Source of the DNA: Aldehydirespirator sp965220485
Lineage (GTDB): Bacteria > Actinomycetota > Acidimicrobiia > Acidimicrobiales > Aldehydirespiratoraceae
DNA: 64,000 nucleotides
Direction: 5' to 3'
Assembly: GCA_965220485.1 (NCBI GenBank)
Contig: OZ244832.1
Location: 3,534,001-3,598,000 of the forward strand
Of the stretch, positions 43,616-51,334 are shown one piece after another (position 1 is the first letter of the stretch; the number at the start of each line of letters is the position of its first letter). Both the position numbers and the translations under genes were made by a program. A model generated the notes under the pieces. The model worked only from the letters and a program-made list of their open reading frames with translations, did no database searches and was not told where the DNA came from.

Positions 43616-45249
43616 CCCGCCCTGTTCAGTAGTGGGTTGTGGTTGAGGCTGCTGTGTCCGCGAAGATGCCCTTCTGGTGCGGGAGACTTGCGCTTGTGAA
43701 CAGTGCGGGCTCACGCACAGAGAAGGGCACTTCCATGGTGAAGCGTAGTCGTTGTCGTCCGCGGTTGGGGGTCACCGGCGGCGGCCGTGGTCTGGGCAGT
43801 CATGTCGGGGCGCGGCTGCTGGCTGATCTGGCGGACGCGGTCGGGTTGGGCGAGGCGATGTCTGAGGCGATGGCTCCGACGAGGCAGCGCCGCGGGGGTC
43901 GTGACCGTGGCGAGGCGCTGGTGGACGCGGCGGTGATGATCGCCGACGGGGGCGACACGATCTCTGATATAGCGGTGCTCGCGGATCAGCCGCTGCTGTT
44001 CGGCGAGGTGGCGTCGCGTCCGACGCTGTGGCGGGCGCTGGGCGCTGTCGGCGGCGCCGCTTTGGGGCGGGTCAAGGCCGCCCGGGCTCGGGCCCGCCGC
44101 GGGGCGTGGGCCGCGGGCGCTGATCCGGGTTTCTATGTGATCGACATAGACGCCACGCTCATCGGCTCCCATTCTGACAAGCAGGGCGCGGCCGGCGACT
44201 ACAAGGGCGGATACGGGTTCCATCCGCTGTTGGCCTGCCTCGACGCGACCGGCGAGGCGCTGGCGGGTCTGCTGCGGCCCGGCAACGCCGGGTCCGACAC
44301 CGCCGCGGACCACATCGCGGTCCTCGACGACGCCCTGGCGCAGCTGCCGGTGGACCCCCGCGAGGTCGAGGTGGTCGTCCGCACCGACTCCGGGGGCTGG
44401 TCCCACGGCTTCGTCGAGGCGTGCCGGGACCGCGGCGTGCGGTTCGTGATCGGCCACAAGCTCGACATCGACACCGCCAAAGTCCTGGTGGAAGTGCCCG
44501 AGCGGCGCTGGCAGCCGGCGGTCTCCGCCGACGGCTCGGAGCCGCGCGAGCACGCCGAGGTCACCGAGACCACCGAACAGGCCGACCTGTCGGGCTGGCC
44601 CGACAGATGCCGCATGATCGCCCGGCGCGAGGCCCCCCACCCCGGCGCGCAACTCACCTTCACCGACGCCGACGGCCACCGCCTGCAGGTGTTCGTCACC
44701 GACCTGCCCGACACCGACATCGCCTACCTCGAAGCCCTCCACCGCGGCCGCGGCCGCGCCGAGCGCCGAATATGTGACAACAAGGCCACCGGGCTGGCCA
44801 AGCTGCCGTCGCACTCGTTCGCGATCAACTCCGCCTGGCTGCAACTCGCCCTGACCGCCTGCGACCTGCCGGCATGGACCCGCCTGCTCGCCCTCGAGGG
44901 CGACCTGGCCCAAGCCGAGCCCAAACGGCTGCGCTACTGCCTGCTGCACACGGCCGCACACATCGTCACCACCGGCCGCCAACGCTTCGCCAGACTCTCC
45001 AGCGACTGGCCCTGGACCCCCCAACTCATCGCCGCGTTCGAGGCCGTGCGCACCATCCCGCTGCACATCTGAGCGCCGCCCCCCGGCGCTGAACCGGACA
45101 CCCACACACACACATCATCCGGCCAACCCAACACCCGCACCCCCAGCGGTCACATCGCGCCCCGACACGCCCACCGACCACCCGCACCCACCGCTGCACC
45201 CAACCCAGCCCCCACAGCCGCCCCGCAACGGCCTACTGAACAATCTGGG
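43616..45249 (+). mobile_element. IS1380-family insertion sequence, intact
   Basis: Inverted ends CCCGCCCTGTTCAGTAG (43616-43632) and CTACTGAACAATCTGGG (45233-45249), 13 of 17 complementary, flanked by a CTAG duplication (43612-43615, 45250-45253). 1634 bp with one transposase gene. Related remnants lie at 40936 and 63491. Confidence 0.92.
43735..45072 (+). CDS. IS1380-family transposase
   Basis: A 445-residue DDE transposase. LGSHVGARLLADLADAVGL and the ADGGDTISDIAVLADQPLLF region are the N-terminal family blocks; the first catalytic Asp is in YVIDIDATLIGSHS, followed by YKGGYGFHPLLACLDATGE, the second Asp in VVVRTDSGGWSHGFVEA, and the C-terminal RGRGRAERRICDNKATGL with the catalytic Glu. 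ATG 43735 is chosen as the likely start; the frame is open to 43639. Complete. Confidence 0.93.
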   Translation: MVKRSRCRPRLGVTGGGRGLGSHVGARLLADLADAVGLGEAMSEAMAPTRQRRGGRDRGEALVDAAVMIADGGDTISDIAVLADQPLLFGEVASRPTLWRALGAVGGAALGRVKAARARARRGAWAAGADPGFYVIDIDATLIGSHSDKQGAAGDYKGGYGFHPLLACLDATGEALAGLLRPGNAGSDTAADHIAVLDDALAQLPVDPREVEVVVRTDSGGWSHGFVEACRDRGVRFVIGHKLDIDTAKVLVEVPERRWQPAVSADGSEPREHAEVTETTEQADLSGWPDRCRMIARREAPHPGAQLTFTDADGHRLQVFVTDLPDTDIAYLEALHRGRGRAERRICDNKATGLAKLPSHSFAINSAWLQLALTACDLPAWTRLLALEGDLAQAEPKRLRYCLLHTAAHIVTTGRQRFARLSSDWPWTPQLIAAFEAVRTIPLHI

Positions 45250-45290
45250 CTAGTGAGTCCCATCACCAGGTGAGGCACCAACTGCATGCC

Positions 45291-45322
45291 AAGAACCCCG
45301 TCTCGCTTCGGGGCGGGTTCTT
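45291..45322. terminator. hairpin right of the IS1380
   Basis: AAGAACCC (45291-45298) pairs with GGGTTCTT (45315-45322), with an alternative inner CCCCG/CGGGG pairing. No U-tract. May end transcription of tRNA-Ser or simply be a chance palindrome. Confidence 0.35.
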
Positions 45323-45529
45323 CCGTTGCGCTGCGATGTCGGCCGCTGGACGCTGGCCTCGCGGAGTGCCGGTACTGGCCTGCGATGTACCGAATCGGGC
45401 GCCCTTTGAGCGCAGCATCTCGTGTGGGCCGATCCACTCGACTCCCAACGCATCGCAGGCGCGTCGGGGATCGGAGTGCTGTCCCGAAGCGCGGCAGTGA
45501 GCAACGCCTCGCCCTGCCGGTTTGTATAG

Positions 45530-45600
45530 AAGAAGTAATATTTACTGTGTTAGCGATAGCTAAACAGTCAGTTCAAAAGCTATATTTGACCGATATAGGC
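45530..45600. promoter_or_regulatory. AT-rich palindromic islet beside tRNA-Ser
   Basis: Directly beyond the tRNA-Ser(GGA) 3' end is an AT-rich 70-bp stretch with a perfect AGTAA/TTACT palindrome and an ACTGTGTTAGC ... GCTAAACAGT inverted repeat (about 45549-45573). Its texture matches the integrase and ATPase operator regions. Possible attachment region or promoter of a lost gene. Confidence 0.4.
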
Positions 45601-45601
45601 G

Positions 45602-45686
45602 CGGAGGGTGTGGGATTTGAACCCACGGAGGCTCTCGCCTCACACGCTTTCCAAGCGTGCCCATTCGGCCGCTCTGGCAACCCTCC
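45602..45686 (-). tRNA. tRNA-Ser (GGA)
   Basis: Minus strand: acceptor GGAGGGT/ACCCTCC, anticodon loop TTGGAAA (anticodon GGA), long variable arm (GAGGCGAGAGCCTC), T-loop GGTTCAAATCC, discriminator G. Its 3' end faces the integrase island. Confidence 0.96.
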
Positions 45687-45755
45687 CCGGTCCCGAGCCG
45701 CGGGTCCGGACCCGCGAGGGTATCGTGTGCGCTCCAGCGCCCGTTTCGGGGTGTG

Positions 45756-45855
45756 ACGGCCGGGTCCTGTGCAACGGGTGCCTGCGAACCGGGTCAGGGC
45801 CGGAAGGCAGCAGCTCTCAGCAGATCCGCCCGGGTGCCGCAGACAGCCTGGCCGT
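45756..45855 (+). ncRNA. ffs: signal recognition particle RNA (small bacterial type)
   Basis: A 100-nt hairpin RNA. The ends pair (ACGGCC ... GGCCGT) and the apical region holds the hallmark GGGTCAGGGCCGGAAGGCAG then CAGC, which binds the Ffh M domain. With Ffh it targets nascent membrane proteins to the membrane. The tRNA-Ser, ffs, dnaX, recR order is a common actinobacterial arrangement. Confidence 0.9.
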
Positions 45856-46009
45856 CACTCCCGGGAACGGGCGCTGACGCGCACGACCCTGCTGGGGTCG
45901 GCAAGGTTGCAACCGCGGCACGATCGTGCCGGGTCGGCACGGTTACGAGCCGCGGCGGCACGACCATGAACCGGCGAGGTGTCAGAGTCCACGTCTAGAG
46001 TCCTCGTCG

Positions 46010-48136
46010 GTGGCCTACCAGTCTCTCTACCGTCGTTACCGGCCGCAGGAGTTCTCCGAGATCAAGGGCCAGGACCACGTCGTTCGGGCCTTGCAGACGG
46101 CGGTGCGCGAGGACAAGGTCGGCCACGCCTACCTGCTGCACGGCCCTCGGGGCAGTGGCAAGACCTCCACGGCTCGTGTACTGGCCAAGGCGCTGAACTG
46201 CACCGACCTCGGCGACGACGGCGAGCCCTGCTGCGTCTGCGAGTCGTGCGAGTCGATCCAGCAGGGCCGCTCATTCGACCTCCAAGAACTCGATGCCGCC
46301 TCCAACAACAAGGTTGACGACATGCGGAGTCTGCTCGAGCGGGTCAATCTCACCTCCCCGGGCCGGGCCAAGGTGTACCTGCTCGACGAGGTCCACATGC
46401 TCACCGCCGGTGCCGAGAACGCGCTGCTCAAGACCTTGGAGGAGCCTCCCGCCCATGTGACGTGGGTGCTGGCCACGACCGAGCCCCACAAGGTGGTGCA
46501 GACCATCCGCAGCCGCTGCCAGGTCTTCGAGCTGGGCCTGATCGGCGCCGACATCATGACCGACCACATCCGCTACGTCGTCACCGACGCAGAACTGGAA
46601 GTAGACGACGAGGCCATCGACCATGCGGTGGCCGCAGGGGGCGGATCGGTGCGTGACACCCTGACTGAGCTCGAACAGATCGTGGCCGCAGGTGGGACGA
46701 CTGAGCTCGACTCCTCGACCGACGCCGTCCTCAGCGCGCTGGCCGACCATGACCGGGCTGCTGCGCTGTCAGCGGTGGGCGACGCCGTGAGCCGGGGTCG
46801 GAATCCTCGCACGATCGGCGAGATGGCGCTGGCCGGGCTGCGCGACGCCTTCCTCACCGCGATGGACGATCCTCCGACCCGAATGTCCGAGCACGAGCGG
46901 GCCAGGGCGGCCGATCTGGCCAGCCGCATGGCTCCGGCCGCGATCACCCGGGCGCTGGAGACGCTGGGCCGCGCCCTGATCGACATGCGTCAAGCGCCGG
47001 ACCCGAAGGTCGACATCGAGGTGGCCCTGATGCGGCTGTGCCATCCGGATGAGGACCGGTCTCTCGAAGCGCTGGCCCAGCGAGTCCAACAGCTAGAAGC
47101 CCGCCTCGACGGCTCGGTTGCCTCCGTGCCGGCGGCGTCGAGTCCGACGGCAGCGCGCTCGGAGCCACCGGCCCCGCCCGCCCATCCGGCTGAGGCTCCG
47201 GCGTCATCCGGGGTCGCGGCGGCGCGGCGGGCCTTGTCGGAGCAGCGGGCCGCGGCTCCCGCGGCACCGTCCGCGCCCCCGCTCGCGCCGGTCTCCGCCG
47301 GTGGTCCCGCCGCGGCGGCGCGGCGGGCTCTGTCGGAGCATCGGGCCGCGGCTCCCGCGGCGCCGTCAGGGTCCACAGTCGCGCCGGCCGTGGCCAGTGA
47401 CCCCGTCGCATCGCCACCGCCGGTGCCGGTGCCCGATCCGGCGTCGATGCGTCCCCGCAGCCCAACCGAAGTGGTGGACCTAGCCCGCCGGTACCTGGGC
47501 CTGGAGCGGGCCTTCGTGGTGGCCAGGGCCGTGGATCTGGAGCCCGACAGGGAACGGCGGCGCGAGCCCGCACAGCTCCATGCCTTGTGGCGGGATCTCC
47601 TCGAGCACGCGGCGAGGGTCAGCCCGGAGCCGGACTCGCCCGCGATAGAGCCTCCAGCCGATGCGCCGGAGCCGGCTTCGTCCGTGTCGGGGCCCCCTGA
47701 CGATGCGTTGGAACCGCCGGCATCCGAGCCGCTGCCATCGGTCGACCAGGCCTCCGTCGCCGAGTCGCCACTTGACATGGCACCAGCGATGGAGCAGCCC
47801 GTCGAGCCCGACCCTGCAACGGAGTTGTTGGCCGAGCCGGATTCGGGAACTAACTGGGAAGCGCGGGCAACTCCAACCGACCCAGTAGTCGATTGGTCTG
47901 CCATCCCCATTGGACCGTCCCGCTCGACCGAGGATGCTGCGACCCCGGCCCAGCTTGAGGACGAGGAGTACGACGGCTTCGACCTCACCGACTTGCACGA
48001 TCTGGCCGAGGCACCCAGCCACGCACACGACATCGAACAGAAGATCAAGGCCACGTTCCCCGGTGCGGAACTCACGCTCCTGCCCGATCCCGAGGACGAC
48101 GAGGACGGCGGCGAGGCCCAGGGGCCGAGCGGATAG
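46010..48136 (+). CDS. dnaX: DNA polymerase III subunit gamma/tau
   Basis: A 708-residue clamp-loader ATPase. SLYRRYRPQEFSEIKGQDHV, Walker A GPRGSGKT (45-52), zinc ligands Cys64, Cys74, Cys77 and Cys80, Walker B LLDEVHML (Asp126-Glu127) and sensor RSRCQVFEL are all present. From about residue 370 on is a long Ala/Pro/Glu-rich region with two RRALSEQRAAAPAAP-like repeats, the tau-type linker. GTG 46010 has TAGAGT eight bases upstream. The last residues (GPSG) and stop come from a reversed long-class element. First gene of dnaX-recR. Confidence 0.95.
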   Translation: MAYQSLYRRYRPQEFSEIKGQDHVVRALQTAVREDKVGHAYLLHGPRGSGKTSTARVLAKALNCTDLGDDGEPCCVCESCESIQQGRSFDLQELDAASNNKVDDMRSLLERVNLTSPGRAKVYLLDEVHMLTAGAENALLKTLEEPPAHVTWVLATTEPHKVVQTIRSRCQVFELGLIGADIMTDHIRYVVTDAELEVDDEAIDHAVAAGGGSVRDTLTELEQIVAAGGTTELDSSTDAVLSALADHDRAAALSAVGDAVSRGRNPRTIGEMALAGLRDAFLTAMDDPPTRMSEHERARAADLASRMAPAAITRALETLGRALIDMRQAPDPKVDIEVALMRLCHPDEDRSLEALAQRVQQLEARLDGSVASVPAASSPTAARSEPPAPPAHPAEAPASSGVAAARRALSEQRAAAPAAPSAPPLAPVSAGGPAAAARRALSEHRAAAPAAPSGSTVAPAVASDPVASPPPVPVPDPASMRPRSPTEVVDLARRYLGLERAFVVARAVDLEPDRERRREPAQLHALWRDLLEHAARVSPEPDSPAIEPPADAPEPASSVSGPPDDALEPPASEPLPSVDQASVAESPLDMAPAMEQPVEPDPATELLAEPDSGTNWEARATPTDPVVDWSAIPIGPSRSTEDAATPAQLEDEEYDGFDLTDLHDLAEAPSHAHDIEQKIKATFPGAELTLLPDPEDDEDGGEAQGPSG

Positions 48137-48260
48137 GAAGCAGTTGATGAGGATCTTCGCGAGAAGCCGAGCGAGGCCGTGGCCCGAGCGGCCCGTGAGC
48201 ACAGCGAACAAGAGCGGGAAACGACATGTTTCGCCGCGAGGCGTTGACACCCTTCGGCTC
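48123..48260 (-). repeat. long-class intergenic element, copy 5 (reverse orientation)
   Basis: Reads in reverse: GGCCGAGCGGATAGG at the dnaX stop, then CGAGCGAGGCCGTGGCCCGA and GCGGCCCGTGAGC, ending GAACAAGAGCGGGAAA. It occupies the dnaX-recR gap. As in the other copies, the GCGGATAGG end meets the stop codon of the gene it follows. Confidence 0.85.
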
Positions 48261-48283
48261 ACGCTCCGTGTGCGAGCACTGGA

Positions 48284-48892
48284 GTGAGTTACTCCAGCGC
48301 GGTTCAGGAGCTGATCGACCAGCTCGGACGGCTGCCCGGCATCGGGCCCAAGTCAGCCCAACGAGTGGCGTTCCATCTGTTGAAGTCGCCTGCCGAGGAC
48401 GCCAACCGGCTGGCCCGGGCCATCTCAGACGCCAAGGAGACGGTGTCGTACTGCCCTCGCTGTTTCAACTTGGCCGAGCGGGGCGACGAGTGCGCGGTCT
48501 GCCGCGATCCCAAGCGCGACCGGAGACTCGTCTGTGTTGTGGAGGACGCTCAGGACGTGGTGGCGGTCGAGCGCACCGGCGAGTTTCACGGTCGCTACCA
48601 CGTGCTTCAAGGCGCGTTCAGTCCGATCGACGGCGTCGGCGTCGACCAGCTTCGCATCAAGGAGCTGCTGGCTCGGGTGTCCGATGACGACGTCGAGGAA
48701 GTGATCGTGGCCACCAACCCCAATCTGGAGGGGGAGGCGACCGCGATGCTAGTTCACAAGTACCTCAAGCCCGCCGGGGTGCGGGTGACCCGCATTGCCA
48801 GCGGGCTGCCGGTGGGAGGCGACCTCGAGTACGCCGACGAGCTCACCCTGGGGCGGGCCTTCGAGGGCCGCCGGTCCCTCGACGGAGCTTGA
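48284..48892 (+). CDS. recR: recombination mediator RecR
   Basis: A 202-residue protein, the usual size. N-terminal HhH (LIDQLGRLPGIGPKSAQRVAFHL), C4 zinc finger (YCPRCFNLAERGDECAVC), TOPRIM domain (LVCVVEDAQDVVAVERTGEF, with VIVATNPNLEGEATA carrying acidic residues) and C-terminal ASGLPVGGDLEYADELTLGR. RecR with RecO (and RecF) loads RecA onto gapped DNA. GTG start. Downstream of dnaX as in many bacteria, separated here by an intergenic element. Confidence 0.96.
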   Translation: MSYSSAVQELIDQLGRLPGIGPKSAQRVAFHLLKSPAEDANRLARAISDAKETVSYCPRCFNLAERGDECAVCRDPKRDRRLVCVVEDAQDVVAVERTGEFHGRYHVLQGAFSPIDGVGVDQLRIKELLARVSDDDVEEVIVATNPNLEGEATAMLVHKYLKPAGVRVTRIASGLPVGGDLEYADELTLGRAFEGRRSLDGA

Positions 48893-48962
48893 CGCCTCTG
48901 CAACCCGAGCTTGACGCCTCTGCCATCGTGATGCAGCCCGCGCCGTTAGGTAGATTGCCGTG

Positions 48963-49361
48963 ATGCTCACCGAGATTGATCATGTGGCCATTGCCGTTCG
49001 GGACCTGGACACCGCGATCAACTGGTACCGGGACGCTCTGGGCGCGCGTGTCGAGCACCGCGAGGTGGTGGAGCACGACGGAGTTGAGGAAGCCCTGCTC
49101 GCGGTGGCAGAGAGCTACGTGCAGCTCATATCGGCCACCCGGGACGACTCGCCTGTGGCCAAGTTCCTCGACAAGCGAGGCGAGGGCCTGCACCACGTGG
49201 GCTACCGGGTGGACGACTGCGCCCGCGCATTGGCAACGATGGTGGAGGCTGGGGCAACGCCCATAGACAAGGCGCCGAGGCCGGGCAGTCGCAACACCAC
49301 CATCGCATTCATCCACCCCAAGGGGTCGTTCGGCACGCTCATCGAGTTGGTCGAGGAGTAG
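48963..49361 (+). CDS. mce: methylmalonyl-CoA epimerase
   Basis: A 132-residue VOC-fold enzyme that interconverts the R and S forms of methylmalonyl-CoA in propionate metabolism. IDHVAIAVRDLDTAINWYRD starts the first beta-alpha-beta module with metal-ligand His; GEGLHHVGYRVDDCARAL the second, with His and the Glu of LIELVEE completing the site. ATG 48963 with TAGATT six bases upstream. Functionally linked to the propionyl-CoA carboxylase genes at 61428. Confidence 0.92.
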   Translation: MLTEIDHVAIAVRDLDTAINWYRDALGARVEHREVVEHDGVEEALLAVAESYVQLISATRDDSPVAKFLDKRGEGLHHVGYRVDDCARALATMVEAGATPIDKAPRPGSRNTTIAFIHPKGSFGTLIELVEE

Positions 49362-49375
49362 GGAAGGTCGGAGCG

Positions 49376-50239
49376 GTGCGAGTGCACCTCGTTGACGGCA
49401 CCTACGAGCTGTTTCGCTTCCACTACGCCAAGTCGAACCGCGACCCGCGCCGCGGCGCGCAGCGGGGAGTGCTCAACACCCTGCTCGACCTGGTGGCCGA
49501 GGGTGCCACCCACATTGGCATCGCCACCGACCATGTGATCGAGTCGTTCCGCAACGACATGCTGGCCGGCTACAAGGACGGCAGCGGTGTGGACCCCGAT
49601 CTGAAGGCCCAGTTCCCGGAGGTCGAGGAGCTGCTGGAGCTGGCCGGCTTCGCGGTGTGGCCGCAGGTAGAGCACGAAGCCGACGACGCGCTGGCGTCGG
49701 CCGCAGCGGTGGCCGCGGGTGACCCGCGGGTGGAGCAGGTCGTGATCTGCACGCCCGACAAGGACCTGGCCCAGTGCGTGACCGCCGACAGCCGGGTGGT
49801 GCAATACGACCGCCGGCGAGGTGTGCTGTACGACCACGCTGGCGTGGTGGAGAAGTTCGGTGTGCCTCCGGCGTCCATCCCCGACTATCTGGGCCTCGTG
49901 GGCGACTCCGCCGACGGGTTCCCGGGTCTGCCCGGCTGGGGGGCAAAATCGGCGGCTGTGCTGCTGGCCCGCTACGGCCACATCACCTCCATCCCCTTCG
50001 ATGTATCCGAGTGGGACGTCGCGGTGCGGGGCGCGGCCAAGCTCGCAGCCGCGCTGCGAAACGGCTTCGAGGACGCCCTGCTGTTCCGCCGGATCGCCAC
50101 TGTCGAACTAGGCGCGCCGGTGTCGGGGACCGTCGACGAGATGGAGTGGCGGGGGCCGGTGCCCGGCTTCGACGCTCGCTGCGCGGAACTGAGCGCCGAG
50201 CGCCAAGCAGCCCGGGCCCACCAGTTGGCCGCTTCGTAG
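49376..50239 (+). CDS. 5'-3' exonuclease (FEN/PolI N-domain family)
   Basis: A 287-residue flap-endonuclease-family nuclease. Metal-binding acidic residues are visible in HLVDGTYELFRF, EHEADDALASAA, VVICTPDKDLAQCV and LVGDSADGFPGLPGWGAKSA; the last is the helix-3-turn-helix DNA-binding motif. It resembles the N-terminal domain of DNA polymerase I as a free protein, with a role in primer or flap removal or repair. GTG start at 49376, 14 bases after mce, so possibly cotranscribed. Confidence 0.93.
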   Translation: MRVHLVDGTYELFRFHYAKSNRDPRRGAQRGVLNTLLDLVAEGATHIGIATDHVIESFRNDMLAGYKDGSGVDPDLKAQFPEVEELLELAGFAVWPQVEHEADDALASAAAVAAGDPRVEQVVICTPDKDLAQCVTADSRVVQYDRRRGVLYDHAGVVEKFGVPPASIPDYLGLVGDSADGFPGLPGWGAKSAAVLLARYGHITSIPFDVSEWDVAVRGAAKLAAALRNGFEDALLFRRIATVELGAPVSGTVDEMEWRGPVPGFDARCAELSAERQAARAHQLAAS

Positions 50240-50289
50240 GGAGTCTGTCCCGGCCTGGCTGGTCGCGTCCTGTCCCGGCCGTCGAGCCC

Positions 50290-50758
50290 TCCTGCTGCGG
50301 CTCGGCATCCGCGGTGGTCTCGACTGGTGGTCAGCGATCCGCTTGGACAGGGCGCGCCACTCCTCCTGCTGCGGCTCGGCATCCGCGGTGGTCTCGACTG
50401 GTGGTCAGCGATCCGCTTGGACAGGGCGCGCCACTCCTCCTGCTGCGGCTCGGCATCCGCGGTGGTCTCGACTGGTGGTCAGCGATCCGCTTGGACAGGG
50501 CGCGCCACTCCTCCTGCTGCGGCTCGGCATCCGCGGTGGTCTCGACTGGTGGTCAGCGATCCGCTTGGACAGGGCGCGCCACTCCTCCTGCTGCGGCTCG
50601 GCATCCGCGGTGGTCTCGACTGGTGGTCAGCGATCCGCTTGGACAGGGCGCGCCACTCCTCCTGCTGCGGCTCGGCATCCGCGGTGGTCTCGACTGGTGG
50701 TCAGCGATCCGCTTGGACAGGGCGCGCCACTCCTCCTGCTGCGGCTCGGCATCCGCGG
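50290..50758. repeat. 74-bp tandem array, six full units and a partial
   Basis: Units begin at 50290, 50364, 50438, 50512, 50586, 50660 and 50734 with exactly 74-bp spacing and seemingly identical sequence (TCCTGCTGCGGCTCGGCATC start, GGACAGGGCGCGCCACTCC end). No frame of the array resembles a known protein. Starts about 50 bp after the exonuclease stop. Confidence 0.95.
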
Positions 50759-50833
50759 GCGGTCTCGCCGGATTCTCTGACAATTTTCATGATATGACGG
50801 TGTTCTCTGAACCAGAGCTGCTATAGTGGGTTC

Positions 50834-51304
50834 GTGGTTCTCACAGCTGCTATTCAGGTCTCCACCGTGCTGGTGGCTGTGCTGACGCTTGTGTGGCATC
50901 AGACCCGCACCGTCGACAGGCTCCGCGAGGAGGCCCGGAAGGACCACAGACACCTCTTGAAGCTCCAAGCAAAGGCGACCCGGCAGGCCCGGAGGGACAA
51001 CGAGAAGCTGCGCGCTGAGTTCACCTCGTCCCATGACAAGCTGCGCGCTGAGTTCACCTCGTCCCATGACAAGCTGCGCGCTGAGTTCACCTCGTCCCAT
51101 GACAAGCTTGAGACCTCCCACAACAAGCTGCGGAACGTTGTCATCGAGAACGGCCGGAAGCTGGACCGGATCGAGGGCTTCCTCGGAATCGGGATGCCGG
51201 AGCCGGCCGCGGAACGGGCTGCGGGCTCGGCGTTCGGGCCGACTCCCACGGGGCTCGAGAACCAGTCGGAGGAGCCTCAGGCCGGGGCCGACGAGGATGA
51301 CTGA
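50834..51304 (+). CDS. membrane-anchored coiled-coil protein with 11-residue repeats
   Basis: A 156-residue protein. Transmembrane segment at about residues 2-20 (VLTAAIQVSTVLVAVLTLVW), then a continuous coiled coil to about 120 that includes three exact 11-residue repeats (DKLRAEFTSSH), then an acidic, disordered tail. Eleven-residue (hendecad) periodicity favours right-handed coiled coils. GTG 50834 with TATAGT six bases upstream. Function unknown; architecture parallels the protein at 60706. Confidence 0.65.
   Translation: MVLTAAIQVSTVLVAVLTLVWHQTRTVDRLREEARKDHRHLLKLQAKATRQARRDNEKLRAEFTSSHDKLRAEFTSSHDKLRAEFTSSHDKLETSHNKLRNVVIENGRKLDRIEGFLGIGMPEPAAERAAGSAFGPTPTGLENQSEEPQAGADEDD
51005..51103. 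repeat. 33-bp tandem repeat, three units, inside the coiled-coil gene
   Basis: Identical 33-bp units at 51005, 51038 and 51071 (AAGCTGCGCGCTGAGTTCAC onward). The repeat keeps the reading frame and lengthens the coiled coil by 11 residues per unit, so copy-number change would alter protein length without frameshift. Confidence 0.93.
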
Positions 51305-51334
51305 CCGGTCGTACCTCCTGGAGGTGGTCGCCGA

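Noticed and set aside
50290..50758. 74-bp array as a CRISPR
   Set aside because: The whole 74-bp unit is conserved, so there are no variable spacers.
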